From: Blastococcus sp. CT_GayMR19
Lineage (GTDB): Bacteria > Actinomycetota > Actinomycetes > Mycobacteriales > Geodermatophilaceae
NCBI RefSeq assembly: GCF_004570385.1
Contig: NZ_SPQL01000011.1
Location: 62,001 to 126,000 of the forward strand
Direction of reading: 5' to 3'
Length of the DNA: 64,000 bases
The notes beneath the pieces are model-generated. The model was given only the letters and a program-made list of their open reading frames with translations, was not told where the DNA came from and did no database searches. Position 1 is the stretch's first letter, and every line of letters begins with the position of its first letter. Both the position numbers and the translations under genes were made by a program. Of the stretch, positions 24,340-32,115 are shown one piece after another.

Positions 24340-25368
24340 TCACCCGGTGAAGGCGCCGGTCTCGGCCAGCCGGGAGGCGCTCACGGTCTTGAGCCGGGCC
24401 ACGGCGCGGGCGAGGGGTACCAGCTCGATCTCGGTCCCGTGCAGCGCCACCATCTGTCCGTGCTCGCCCGCGTGCGCCGCGATCGTGGCGTGCAGGCCGA
24501 ACCGGGTGGCCAGGACGCGGTCGAACGACGTGGGCGTGCCGCCGCGCTGCACGTGGCCGAGGACGGTGGTCCTGACCTCCTTGCCGGTGCGGCGCTCCAG
24601 CTCCTCGCCCAGCTGCGAGGCGACCCCGGTGAACCTGCGGTGCCCGTACTCGTCCAGTCCGCCGTCGCGGAGCGGCATGGTGCCCGGCAGCGGCGTCGCG
24701 CCCTCGGCGACGACCCCGATCACGTGCGAGTCGCCGCGCTCGAACCGGGCGGTGACGAGGCGGCACACCTCGTCGATGTCGAACGGTTCCTCCGGCACCA
24801 GCGTGAGGTGCGCCCCGGACGCCAGGCCGGCGTGCAGCGCGATCCACCCGGCGTGCCGGCCCATCACCTCCACGAGCAGCACGCGCTGGTGGGACTCCGC
24901 CGTGGTGTGCAGCCGGTCGATCATCTCGGTGGCGATGCTGACCGCGGTGTCGAAGCCGAAGGTCAGGTCCGTCTCGTCGATGTCGTTGTCGATCGTCTTC
25001 GGTATGCCCACCACCGGGACGCCGGCCTGCGACAGCAGGTGCGCGGCGGTGAGCGTCCCTTCCCCGCCGATGGGGATGAGGACGTCGACCCCGTGCCGGG
25101 CCAGCACGCCCTTCATCTCCGCGATCCCGGCGTCCAGCCGCTCCGGGGCGACCCGGGCGGAGCCGAGCGTCGTCCCCCCGCGGGTGAGCAGGCCGTCGAC
25201 GGCGGCGATGTCCAGCGGCGTCGTCCGGTCCTCGAGGAGGCCACGCCATCCGTCCCGGAAACCGATCACCTCGCTGTCGTAGTGGGTGGTCGCCGTACGG
25301 ACGACGGAACGGATGACGGCATTGAGGCCGGGGCAGTCGCCCCCGCCGGTCAGGACACCGATGCGCAC
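24340..25368 (-). CDS. pfkA: 6-phosphofructokinase (actinobacterial ATP type)
   Basis: 342-aa glycolytic enzyme. MRIGVLTGGGDCPGLNAVIR binds nucleotide; IPIGGEGTL has Gly where PPi-dependent enzymes have Asp, while GIPKTIDNDIDETD has the Lys seen in the actinobacterial/PPi group. This Gly-104/Lys-124-type combination matches the ATP-dependent Streptomyces enzyme. VEVMGRHAGWIAL and GHVQRGGTP hold substrate-binding residues. GTG 25368, preceded by GGGGAG, is preferred over ATG 25386. It is divergent from a GntR gene that shares its upstream region. Confidence 0.94.
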   Translation of the reverse strand: MRIGVLTGGGDCPGLNAVIRSVVRTATTHYDSEVIGFRDGWRGLLEDRTTPLDIAAVDGLLTRGGTTLGSARVAPERLDAGIAEMKGVLARHGVDVLIPIGGEGTLTAAHLLSQAGVPVVGIPKTIDNDIDETDLTFGFDTAVSIATEMIDRLHTTAESHQRVLLVEVMGRHAGWIALHAGLASGAHLTLVPEEPFDIDEVCRLVTARFERGDSHVIGVVAEGATPLPGTMPLRDGGLDEYGHRRFTGVASQLGEELERRTGKEVRTTVLGHVQRGGTPTSFDRVLATRFGLHATIAAHAGEHGQMVALHGTEIELVPLARAVARLKTVSASRLAETGAFTG

Positions 25369-25401
25369 CGGCAGCTCCCCTCGCATGGGTGAGCGGCCGA
25401 C

Positions 25402-25522
25402 GATACGTCATGACGTCCTGATGTATCCGGCCACCGGCGTGTCGGGCCAGTCCCCGCCCAGCGTTACGGACGTCTCATACGACATGACGACCAGACGTCT
25501 TGCCATCCCGTACCTTTGGCCC
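25402..25522. promoter_or_regulatory. Divergent pfkA/gntR control region with GACGTC sites
   Basis: Three GACGTC cores occur (25411-25416, 25469-25474, 25494-25499). The first lies inside a 9-base inverted repeat GATACGTCA-N8-TGATGTATC (25402-25427, one mismatch). The other two form GACGTCT-N17-AGACGTC (25469-25499). A TACCTT -10-like hexamer at 25511-25516 lies seven bases before the GntR GTG, which would give a leaderless transcript with the last operator between -35 and -10. Confidence 0.5.
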
Positions 25523-26263
25523 GTGGTCAATCCCGTTGCCGGACCGAAGTACCTCGCGGTCCGCGAGCACCTCAGGCGGCGCGTGACGGCGCTGCCCGAG
25601 CTGACCCTGCTCCCGCCGGAGCCGGTGCTCTGCGCCGAGTACGGGGTCAGCCGGATCACCCTCCGCCGGGCCGTCGACGGCCTGGTCGCGGACGGCCACC
25701 TCGTCCGCGAGCAGGGCCGGGGCACCTACGTCACCCGGCCCGCCATCCGGCACGAGTACCGCGAGAGCTTCGTGCACCGGATCGCCGGCTTCAGCTCCGT
25801 GATGAGCGAGCAGGGCGCCCAGGTGGGCACCAAGGTGCTCACCCAGCGGATCGTCCCCGCCCCGGCCGGTGTGGCGGTCGAGCTGTCCCTGGAGGGCGCC
25901 GCCGACGTCGTGGAGCTGGAACGGCTGCGCAGTGTCGACGGCGAGCCCAACCACGTCGCGCACAGCTTCCTGCCCGCGACGATGTTCCCCCGCGCCGCGG
26001 AGGAGGACTTCGGCCACGGCTCGCTCTACGACTTCCTCCGGCGGGAGTACGCGGCCGACCTGGCGCACGCGCGGATCGTCGTCGACGTCGGCACCGCCGC
26101 CCCGGACGAGGCGGACCTGCTCCGGATCGTGGCCGGCTCGCCGTTGCTCGTCGTCCGGACCACCGTCCGGGACAGCGGCGGTCGCCCGCTGGTGCACAGC
26201 TTCTCCCGCCTCCGCCCGGACGTGAGCCAGGTCGAGTTCGAGGTCTCCGTGGGCGGTCGTTGA
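25523..26263 (+). CDS. GntR-family (HutC/UTRA) transcriptional regulator
   Basis: 246-aa regulator with an N-terminal winged helix (about 10-70; LLPPEPVLCAEYGVSRITLRRAVDGL, LVREQGRGTYV) and a C-terminal UTRA effector domain (about 90-240; ELERLRSVDGEPNHVAHSFLP, VDVGTAAPDEADLLRI, PLLVVRTTVRDSGGRPLVHSF). The ligand is probably a small sugar or amino-sugar metabolite, as in most UTRA proteins. No Shine-Dalgarno precedes GTG 25523, supporting leaderless initiation. Autoregulation is inferred from the palindromes in its promoter. Confidence 0.92.
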   Translation: MVNPVAGPKYLAVREHLRRRVTALPELTLLPPEPVLCAEYGVSRITLRRAVDGLVADGHLVREQGRGTYVTRPAIRHEYRESFVHRIAGFSSVMSEQGAQVGTKVLTQRIVPAPAGVAVELSLEGAADVVELERLRSVDGEPNHVAHSFLPATMFPRAAEEDFGHGSLYDFLRREYAADLAHARIVVDVGTAAPDEADLLRIVAGSPLLVVRTTVRDSGGRPLVHSFSRLRPDVSQVEFEVSVGGR

Positions 26264-26264
26264 G

Positions 26265-26753
26265 GTGGCTGCCTCCCCGCCCACGACGACCGCGAGCGGC
26301 GTCCGCGAGGTCCCGCAGCCGCGCGCCGAGGTCTGGCGCGCCCTGGCGGTGCTCGAGCCCTACTGCGCGGTGTGCGACGTGTCCTACGTGCTCGCGGCGA
26401 CCGGAGGGGGTCCCGACGTGGGGACGACGTTCGTCTGCGCACCCGGCCGGCTCGACGGAGCCGAGCCCGCCGCCGGGGCGCCGCGCGGCGAGATCGTCGC
26501 CTGGGAGCCGGAGGTCCTCGTCACCACCCGGCTGGTCCTGACGCCGGAGACCTGGACGACCCGCCTCGAGTTCGCCGACACCGCGTCGGGCGGCACCCGG
26601 GTGTCCATCGCCATCACCCACGAGCCGACCGGCGGAGGCCGCGTCGTCCGCCGGCTCCAGCGCGGCGCTCTCCGGCGGCTCGTGCAGCGGACCGTCGACG
26701 CGGAGCTGGAGAAGGTGCCGGCGCACGTGGCCCGCGTCAGCGACGCGGGCTGA
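26265..26753 (+). CDS. SRPBCC (polyketide cyclase/START-like) family protein
   Basis: 162-aa protein with the START-like pattern: PQPRAEVWRALAVLEPYCAV, GPDVGTTFVCAPG, GEIVAWEPEVLVTTRLVL, WTTRLEFADTASGGTRVSIAI and a long C-terminal helix. Such proteins hold hydrophobic ligands in a helix-grip pocket; the ligand here is unknown. GTG 26265 is one base after the GntR stop codon, so the two genes are probably translated together. Confidence 0.8.
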   Translation: MAASPPTTTASGVREVPQPRAEVWRALAVLEPYCAVCDVSYVLAATGGGPDVGTTFVCAPGRLDGAEPAAGAPRGEIVAWEPEVLVTTRLVLTPETWTTRLEFADTASGGTRVSIAITHEPTGGGRVVRRLQRGALRRLVQRTVDAELEKVPAHVARVSDAG

Positions 26754-26892
26754 GCTCTATCGCGAAGATCACGATCGGGGGAACATGCGCATCAGCGCGG
26801 CCGGAGGGGGTACATGCCTCCACCGTGCACCGGCGCGGCGCGCCCGGCGATGGGCCGGACCGCTGCGCGCCGGTCGAACGAAGGAGAACGTT

Positions 26893-27165
26893 GTGATCCA
26901 GATCCTCGGCCTCATCCTCATCGGCCTCGTCATCGGCGTCCTGGCCCGCCTCATCGTCCCGGGCAAGCAGCGCCTCAGCATGCTCGCCACCCTGCTGCTC
27001 GGTGTCGCCGGCGCCATCATCGGCGGCTTCCTCGCCAGCCTGATCGGCATGGGCAGCATCACCGAGCTGAACTTCGTCGGCTTCGTGCTGGCCGTCGTCG
27101 CCGCCGTCCTGCTGATCGGCGTCGCCGAGGGCATCTCCGGCCGGTCCCGCGGCTCGATCCGCTGA
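26893..27165 (+). CDS. GlsB/YeaQ/YmgE-family small membrane protein
   Basis: 90-aa protein with three hydrophobic helices: IQILGLILIGLVIGVLARLI, TLLLGVAGAIIGGFLASLIG and FVGFVLAVVAAVLLIGVAEG. The glycine-rich helix pattern and length are those of the transglycosylase-associated/YeaQ family, often induced in stress. The start GTG 26893 has AAGGAG six bases upstream; the longer in-frame ORF has no membrane or family features. Confidence 0.9.
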   Translation: MIQILGLILIGLVIGVLARLIVPGKQRLSMLATLLLGVAGAIIGGFLASLIGMGSITELNFVGFVLAVVAAVLLIGVAEGISGRSRGSIR

Positions 27166-27195
27166 GCCGTTCCCGGGGGGCTCACCGCCGGGCTC

Positions 27196-27834
27196 TCAGA
27201 GCTCGACCGAGTCCCCCGGGGTCAGCCGGGCCAGCGGCGTGGGCGTACCCGGCCCGCGCTCGCCCAGCAGGCCGCTCACGACACCGAGACCGGCGTCGTT
27301 GAGCAGGCCGTCGTGCACGGCGTACGCCTGGTCGGCGTGCACCGCCCGCACGTAGTCGATGAGATCCCCGGTCCGCGCCCACGGCGCGTGCAGCGGGAGC
27401 AGCAGGGTCGCCACCGGCTCCTCCGGGACGGTCAGCGCGTCACCGGGGTGGAATACCTGGCCCTCGACCAGGAAACCGATGTTCCGGATCCGCGGGATGT
27501 CCGGGTGGATCTCCGCGTGCAGCTCCCCGTGGACGTGCACGTCGAAGCCGGCGACCGTCACGGCGTCCCCGTGGCCCACCACGTGGACCCGGCCCCCGAG
27601 CCCGTCCAGCAGACCGGCCACCGAGGAGTTCGTCCAGACCTCGAGCCCCGGGTCCGCCTCCAGCGCCGTCCGCAGGCGGTCGGGTGCGAAATGGTCCGCG
27701 TGCTCGTGGGTGAGCAGCACGGCCGAGGCGCCGTCGAAGGCGGCCGGGTCGGTGAACACGCCCGGGTCGATCACGAGCCGGCGCTCCTCCTCGCAGAGGA
27801 CGACGCACGCGTGGCCGTGCTTGATCAGCTCCAT
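27196..27834 (-). CDS. MBL-fold metal-dependent hydrolase
   Basis: 212-aa metallo-beta-lactamase-fold protein of the UlaG/UPF0173-like group. The N-terminus is ELIKHGHACVVLCEEERRLVIDPG; the zinc-binding motif VLLTHEHADHF is intact, with VFHPGDAL and LLPLHAPWA providing later ligands. The substrate is unknown. ATG 27834 has GGAGGTGC upstream. It is convergent with the GlsB-like gene. Confidence 0.9.
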   Translation of the reverse strand: MELIKHGHACVVLCEEERRLVIDPGVFTDPAAFDGASAVLLTHEHADHFAPDRLRTALEADPGLEVWTNSSVAGLLDGLGGRVHVVGHGDAVTVAGFDVHVHGELHAEIHPDIPRIRNIGFLVEGQVFHPGDALTVPEEPVATLLLPLHAPWARTGDLIDYVRAVHADQAYAVHDGLLNDAGLGVVSGLLGERGPGTPTPLARLTPGDSVEL

Positions 27835-27974
27835 GGCAGCACCTCCATGACGGCATCCTGCCCCCGTGGCGGCGACGGCGCGTGCCGGTCTCGGAACCCG
27901 TGCTCCACCCCTATCGGGGAAGGAATCCGGCCGGGACCGTAAAGCTGCACGCGCGGTCTGCCGACCTTGTGGGC

Positions 27975-28193
27975 ATGAGCCTGCAGACGATCGTCTACGC
28001 CGCCGCCCGCAGCCGCGCCCACGGCCCGACCGCCGCCCTGTGGCACGCCGTCGAGGTGCACCGTTCCCCGGCGGAACTGGACGGCGCCTGCGAGCTCACG
28101 GTGTGCGGATCGCTCGCCCGCGTCTCGCCCGAGGAGCGGTGGCCGCTCGTGGCCCGCGACGTCTGCCCCGCCTGCGCCACGCTCGCCCGCTGA
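27975..28193 (+). CDS. Small hypothetical protein with Cys pairs
   Basis: 72-aa protein not recognised. It begins MSLQTIVYAAARSRAHGPTA, contains LDGACELTVCGS and ends DVCPACATLAR, so four Cys (one CxxC) lie in the second half and could bind zinc or form disulfides. ATG 27975 was chosen by codon usage; an in-frame ATG at 27882 would extend it by 31 residues. A strong hairpin immediately after the stop supports a real transcription unit. Confidence 0.65.
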   Translation: MSLQTIVYAAARSRAHGPTAALWHAVEVHRSPAELDGACELTVCGSLARVSPEERWPLVARDVCPACATLAR

Positions 28194-28194
28194 C

Positions 28195-28219
28195 GTCCGC
28201 GGGCGCCTCGCCCGCGGAC
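28195..28219 (+). terminator. Strong hairpin terminator
   Basis: A perfect 11-bp stem GTCCGCGGGCG/CGCCCGCGGAC with loop CCT starts two bases after the stop of the small hypothetical gene. Confidence 0.8.
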
Positions 28220-28328
28220 CGGCCCTGACGCCCTGTCGCCGGGTGGGGGAGCTCGCCCCGACGGCAGGAGCACAACCTGGCGCGACGCGCCCGCTTCGCC
28301 GGCAGCGGCCCACGACGGCCCCCGGTGC

Positions 28329-29105
28329 TCAGCGGCCGCTGAACACCGGCGGACGCTTGGCCAGGAACGCCTCGACCGCCTCGTGGTGGTCGGCGGTCTG
28401 TCCCAGCTCCGTCTGCAACCGGCCCTCGAGCGCGAGGGTCTCCTCCAGCGGGTCCGTCGCCGCCGTCGCCAGCACGGTCTTCACGGCCCGGTAGGCCGCC
28501 GTGGGCCCGGTCGCCAGCCGCGACGCGAGGGCGTGGGCCTCCGGCAGCACCTGCTCGGGTGCGACGACGCGGTGGACGAGGCCCCACTGCGCGGCCGTCT
28601 CCGCGGAGAAGGGCTCGGGCAGCAGCAGCAGCTCCGTGGCCCGCGACGCACCGACGCAGTGCACCAGCCGGGCCGCCAGGGCGGAGTCGCTGGACAGACC
28701 GATCCCGGTGAACGCCGTCGTGAACTTCGCCCCGGCCGCGGCGACCCGGAGGTCCCCGGCGAGGGCGATGCCCAGCCCCGCTCCGGCGCAGGCGCCGTTG
28801 ATCCCGACGACGACGGGCACGCGCAGCCCGGCCAGGGCCAGGATCAGCGGGTTGTACTCCTCCTCGACGACCGAGAGGGACGTCGCGGCGTTCCCGCGCA
28901 GCGACTCGATGTGCTCGGCGAGGTCCTGGCCGACGCAGAACGCGCGTCCCGATCCGGTCAGCAGCACCGCGCGCACGGACTCGTCGGCGCCGACGGCCCG
29001 GACCGCGTCGAGCAGATCCCGGCGCAGTGCGGAGGACAGCGCCGGCCGCTGGAGGGTGAGGGTGGCGACCCCGCCGGCGTCGTCCCTCGTCACGGTGTCC
29101 GACAT
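28329..29105 (-). CDS. Enoyl-CoA hydratase/isomerase family protein
   Basis: 258-aa crotonase-fold protein. Recognisable parts are ATLTLQRPALSSALRRDLL, LLTGSGRAFCVGQDLAEHI (oxyanion-hole region), INGACAGAGLGIALAGDLRVA (second oxyanion-hole Gly), FTGIGLSSDSALAARL and EGRLQTELGQTADHHEAV. The SSDS segment and the lack of the usual Glu there resemble PaaG-type isomerases of phenylacetate catabolism more than simple hydratases, but the reaction is not certain. ATG 29105. Confidence 0.9.
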   Translation of the reverse strand: MSDTVTRDDAGGVATLTLQRPALSSALRRDLLDAVRAVGADESVRAVLLTGSGRAFCVGQDLAEHIESLRGNAATSLSVVEEEYNPLILALAGLRVPVVVGINGACAGAGLGIALAGDLRVAAAGAKFTTAFTGIGLSSDSALAARLVHCVGASRATELLLLPEPFSAETAAQWGLVHRVVAPEQVLPEAHALASRLATGPTAAYRAVKTVLATAATDPLEETLALEGRLQTELGQTADHHEAVEAFLAKRPPVFSGR

Positions 29106-29438
29106 CGTCGCCCTGCCTTCCCTGGAGGTCGTTGATCGCCGCCACCCTGTCACGAGCGGCGGCGCCCGCGCAGCGGTGGCCGGGACCGGCCGGGGCGGAT
29201 CCCAGGCAGCTAGGTAAGGTGAGCCTTGCCTTCGTCGTTCGGTGAGGGTCCGCCGTCAGCAGATCGGGTCGCCGCATGGGTCAGGCCGTCCGCGCCAGCT
29301 GCCCGACCGGTCTCCGCGGGGGCCTCGAGGCCACGGTCCACCTCGTCCCCCTCGCCGTCCTCCGGCCGTCCCGTCCCGCCGTCTCGTCCCGGGCCGGTGT
29401 GGCCCCGGGCGCCCTCCCGAACTCGGAGACCCCGCAGC
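29106..29438. other. Non-coding spacer between enoyl-CoA hydratase and efeO
   Basis: This 333-base divergent spacer holds the hydratase promoter side and, at 29211-29232, an IdeR-type box. The remaining ~200 bases before efeO look like a long leader without an obvious gene; no EfeU permease frame is present. Confidence 0.6.
29211..29232 (+). promoter_or_regulatory. IdeR/DmdR-type iron box upstream of efeO
   Basis: AGGTAAGG-TGAG-CCTTGCCT is an inverted repeat with one mismatch and resembles the actinobacterial iron-repressor box (TTAGGTTAGGCTAACCTAA-type). Position upstream of an iron-uptake pair makes repression by iron-loaded IdeR likely. Confidence 0.65.
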
Positions 29439-30575
29439 ATGTCCCTTCCTGACCGCCGCTGCGCCCTGCTCCCCGCCCTCGCGCTCGTCGTCCTGACCGC
29501 GGCGTGCGGCGGCGGGTCCGAGGACGCCGACGCGACCGCCGCCGACACCATCCCGGTGGCCGCCTCCGACGACTCCTGCGACGTCGAGGCCACCGAGCTC
29601 GCGGCCGGCACGCACGAGTTCGAGGTGACCAACGGCGGCAGCAAGGTCACCGAGTTCTACGTCTACGCCGAGGGCGACCGCGTCATGGCCGAGGTCGAGA
29701 ACATCGCCCCGGGCCTGAGCCGGCCGCTGCTGGTGGAGTTGCCGGCCGGGCAGTACGAGGCCGCCTGCAAGCCCGGGATGATCGGCGACGGCATCCGCTC
29801 CCCGCTCACGGTCACGGGCGAGTCCACCCAGCTGTCCGAGGACGAGTCGCTGGCCCGGGCCGCGCAGGACTACCAGCGCTACGTGCAGAGCCAGACGACG
29901 GCGCTCACCGAGCAGACGACGGCGTTCGTCGAGGCCGTGAAGGCCGGCGACATCGAGCGGGCGAAGGCGCTCTTCCCCGTGGCGCGGACCTACTGGGAGC
30001 GGATCGAGCCGGTCGCCGAGATCTTCGGCGACCTCGACCCCCGCATCGACGGCCGCGAGGGCGACCAGGCCGAAGGCGAGGACTTCACCGGCTACCACCG
30101 CATCGAGAAGGCGCTGTGGGAGACCGGCGACGTCTCGGACATGGGCCCGTACGCCGACCAGCTGCTCACCGACGTCGAGGAGATCGTGGCCCTGGCCAAC
30201 GAGACGACGCTCGACCCGCTGCAGCTGGCCAACGGTGCGAAGGCCCTGCTCGACGAGGTCGCCACCGGGAAGATCACCGGCGAGGAGGACCGCTACTCGC
30301 ACACCGACCTGTGGGACTTCGCGGCCAATCTCGAGGGCTCGCAGGCCGCCGTCCAGGCGCTGCGTCCCTACCTGGAGGAAGCCGACCCGGACCTGGTCGC
30401 CGAGATCGACGAGCGCTTCGCGAGCACCGAGGCCGAGCTCGAGAAGCACCGCTCGGGGGACGGCTGGCTGCTGCACGACCAGCTCAGCCAGGAACAGCTC
30501 AAGGCGCTCAGCGACAGCGTCACCGCCCTGACCGAGTCGGTCAGCCAGGTGGCAGCTGTCGTCGCGGACCGGTGA
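29439..30575 (+). CDS. efeO: Iron uptake lipoprotein EfeO
   Basis: 378-aa lipoprotein. The signal ALALVVLTAACGGGS has a lipobox Cys at about position 24. An N-terminal cupredoxin-like domain (DDSCDVEATELAAGTHEFEVTNGG, LVELPAGQYEAACKPGM) is followed by a C-terminal M75 peptidase-like helical domain with the metal motif HRIE in DFTGYHRIEKALWETGD. EfeO binds ferrous/ferric iron outside the membrane and hands it to EfeU. EfeU is missing here, so either another permease serves it or efeU is elsewhere. An iron box precedes it; efeB follows after 4 bases. Confidence 0.94.
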   Translation: MSLPDRRCALLPALALVVLTAACGGGSEDADATAADTIPVAASDDSCDVEATELAAGTHEFEVTNGGSKVTEFYVYAEGDRVMAEVENIAPGLSRPLLVELPAGQYEAACKPGMIGDGIRSPLTVTGESTQLSEDESLARAAQDYQRYVQSQTTALTEQTTAFVEAVKAGDIERAKALFPVARTYWERIEPVAEIFGDLDPRIDGREGDQAEGEDFTGYHRIEKALWETGDVSDMGPYADQLLTDVEEIVALANETTLDPLQLANGAKALLDEVATGKITGEEDRYSHTDLWDFAANLEGSQAAVQALRPYLEEADPDLVAEIDERFASTEAELEKHRSGDGWLLHDQLSQEQLKALSDSVTALTESVSQVAAVVADR

Positions 30576-30579
30576 GCCG

Positions 30580-31893
30580 GTGAGCACGCAGCAGGACTCC
30601 GCGCAGCCGGAGCAGCAGCCGCCGGCCGGGGTCTCCCGCCGACGGCTGTTCGGCTGGCTCGGCGCCGGTACCGCGGGCGTGCTGGCCGCGGGCGCGACCG
30701 GCGGGCTGATCGGGCGGTCGACGCTGGAGACCGCGTCCTCCTCCGGTCCCGGTCCCGACGACGCCGTCGAGTTCACCGGCCGGCACCAGGCCGGGATCGT
30801 CACGCCGGCCCAGGACCACCTGCACTTCGTCGCCTTCGACGTCGCCACCGACAGCCGTGCCGACCTCGTCGAGATGCTGAAGGCCTGGACCGGGGCGGCC
30901 CGCCGGATGACGGCCGGCCGGGACGCCGGCCCGGTCGGCGCCGTGGACGGCGAGCAGTACGCCCCGCCGGACGACACCGGGGAGGCGATCGGACTCCCGG
31001 CGTCCGGGCTCACCCTGACCATCGGTTTCGGGCCGACGCTGTTCGCGGCCGCCGACGGCATCGACCGGTTCGGCCTGGCCGCCCGCCGGCCGGCACCGCT
31101 GACGGCGCTGCCGTCGTTCGCCGGTGACCAGATCGACCCGGCCATCAGCGGCGGCGACCTGTGCATCCAGGCGTGCGCCAACGATCCGCAGGTCGCGGTG
31201 CACGCGGTCCGCAACCTCGTCCGCCTGGGTGCCGGCGTGGTGAGCGTCCGCTGGTCGCAGCTCGGGTTCGGCCGGACGTCGTCCACCAGCACGGGCCAGG
31301 CCACGCCGCGGAACCTGTTCGGCTTCAAGGACGGCACGAACAACCTCAAGGCCGAGAACAGCGCGGCGCTCGAGCGCTTCGTCTGGGTGGGGACGGGCGA
31401 CAGCGGCGCCGACTGGCTCGCCGGGGGCTCCTACCTCGTCACGCGGCGGATCCGGATGCTCGTCTGGCCCTGGGACACCTCGTCGCTGGACGAGCAGGAG
31501 CGGACGATCGGCCGGACCAAGGGCGATGGCGCCCCGCTCGGGCAGCGGCGCGAGTTCGACCCCGTCGACTTCACGAGGCAGACGGACGGCGAGTTCGCGA
31601 TCCCCGAGACCTCGCACGTCTTCCTGGCCAACCCCGCGAACTCCGGGACGGCGATCCTGCGTCGTGGCTACAGCTTCGTCGACGGCTCCGACGGGCTCGG
31701 CCGCCTCGACGCCGGCCTGTTCTTCATCGCCTACCAGCGGGATCCGGCGACCGGGTTCGTCCAGGTCCAGAAGAACCTGCGGCTCGACACCATGAGCGAG
31801 TACATCCGGCACACGTCCTCCGCCGTGTTCGCCTGCCCGCCGGGCGTCCAGGGGGACGGGGACTGGTGGGGGCGCAGCCTCTTCGAGGGCTGA
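30580..31893 (+). CDS. efeB: Deferrochelatase/DyP-type peroxidase EfeB
   Basis: 437-aa haem peroxidase exported folded by the Tat system: VSRRRLFGWLGAGTAGVLAAG is the twin-arginine signal (about 18-40). The DyP signature NLFGFKDGTNN has the catalytic Asp, and ETSHVFLANP with downstream Arg RRGYSF gives haem-pocket residues. EfeB oxidises ferrous iron or removes iron from haem for uptake by EfeO/EfeU. GTG 30580 lies four bases after efeO, so it is co-transcribed and iron-regulated. Confidence 0.95.
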   Translation: MSTQQDSAQPEQQPPAGVSRRRLFGWLGAGTAGVLAAGATGGLIGRSTLETASSSGPGPDDAVEFTGRHQAGIVTPAQDHLHFVAFDVATDSRADLVEMLKAWTGAARRMTAGRDAGPVGAVDGEQYAPPDDTGEAIGLPASGLTLTIGFGPTLFAAADGIDRFGLAARRPAPLTALPSFAGDQIDPAISGGDLCIQACANDPQVAVHAVRNLVRLGAGVVSVRWSQLGFGRTSSTSTGQATPRNLFGFKDGTNNLKAENSAALERFVWVGTGDSGADWLAGGSYLVTRRIRMLVWPWDTSSLDEQERTIGRTKGDGAPLGQRREFDPVDFTRQTDGEFAIPETSHVFLANPANSGTAILRRGYSFVDGSDGLGRLDAGLFFIAYQRDPATGFVQVQKNLRLDTMSEYIRHTSSAVFACPPGVQGDGDWWGRSLFEG

Positions 31894-32115
31894 CGTCGTG
31901 GTCGGTCCGGCACGCCCCGCAGTCGGCGCGCCGGATGCGCGGGTTGGGGCAGGTCAGACGGGAATCGGGTCGCCCCGTCCGCCGCTAGGGCTGCGTGCGC
32001 GATGTGTAATCCGGGCCCCGAATGGACAGTGAGGGACAGGGAGACCAATGCGCCCCGGGGCGGCAGCGTCGCAGCCCGCCTGAAGCCGGGCCGGACAGAA
32101 CGAGGAGTTGCCCCC

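Noticed and set aside
25286-25522. N-terminal extension of the GntR regulator to 25286
   Set aside because: It would run through the pfkA start and the palindromic control region and has no family similarity.
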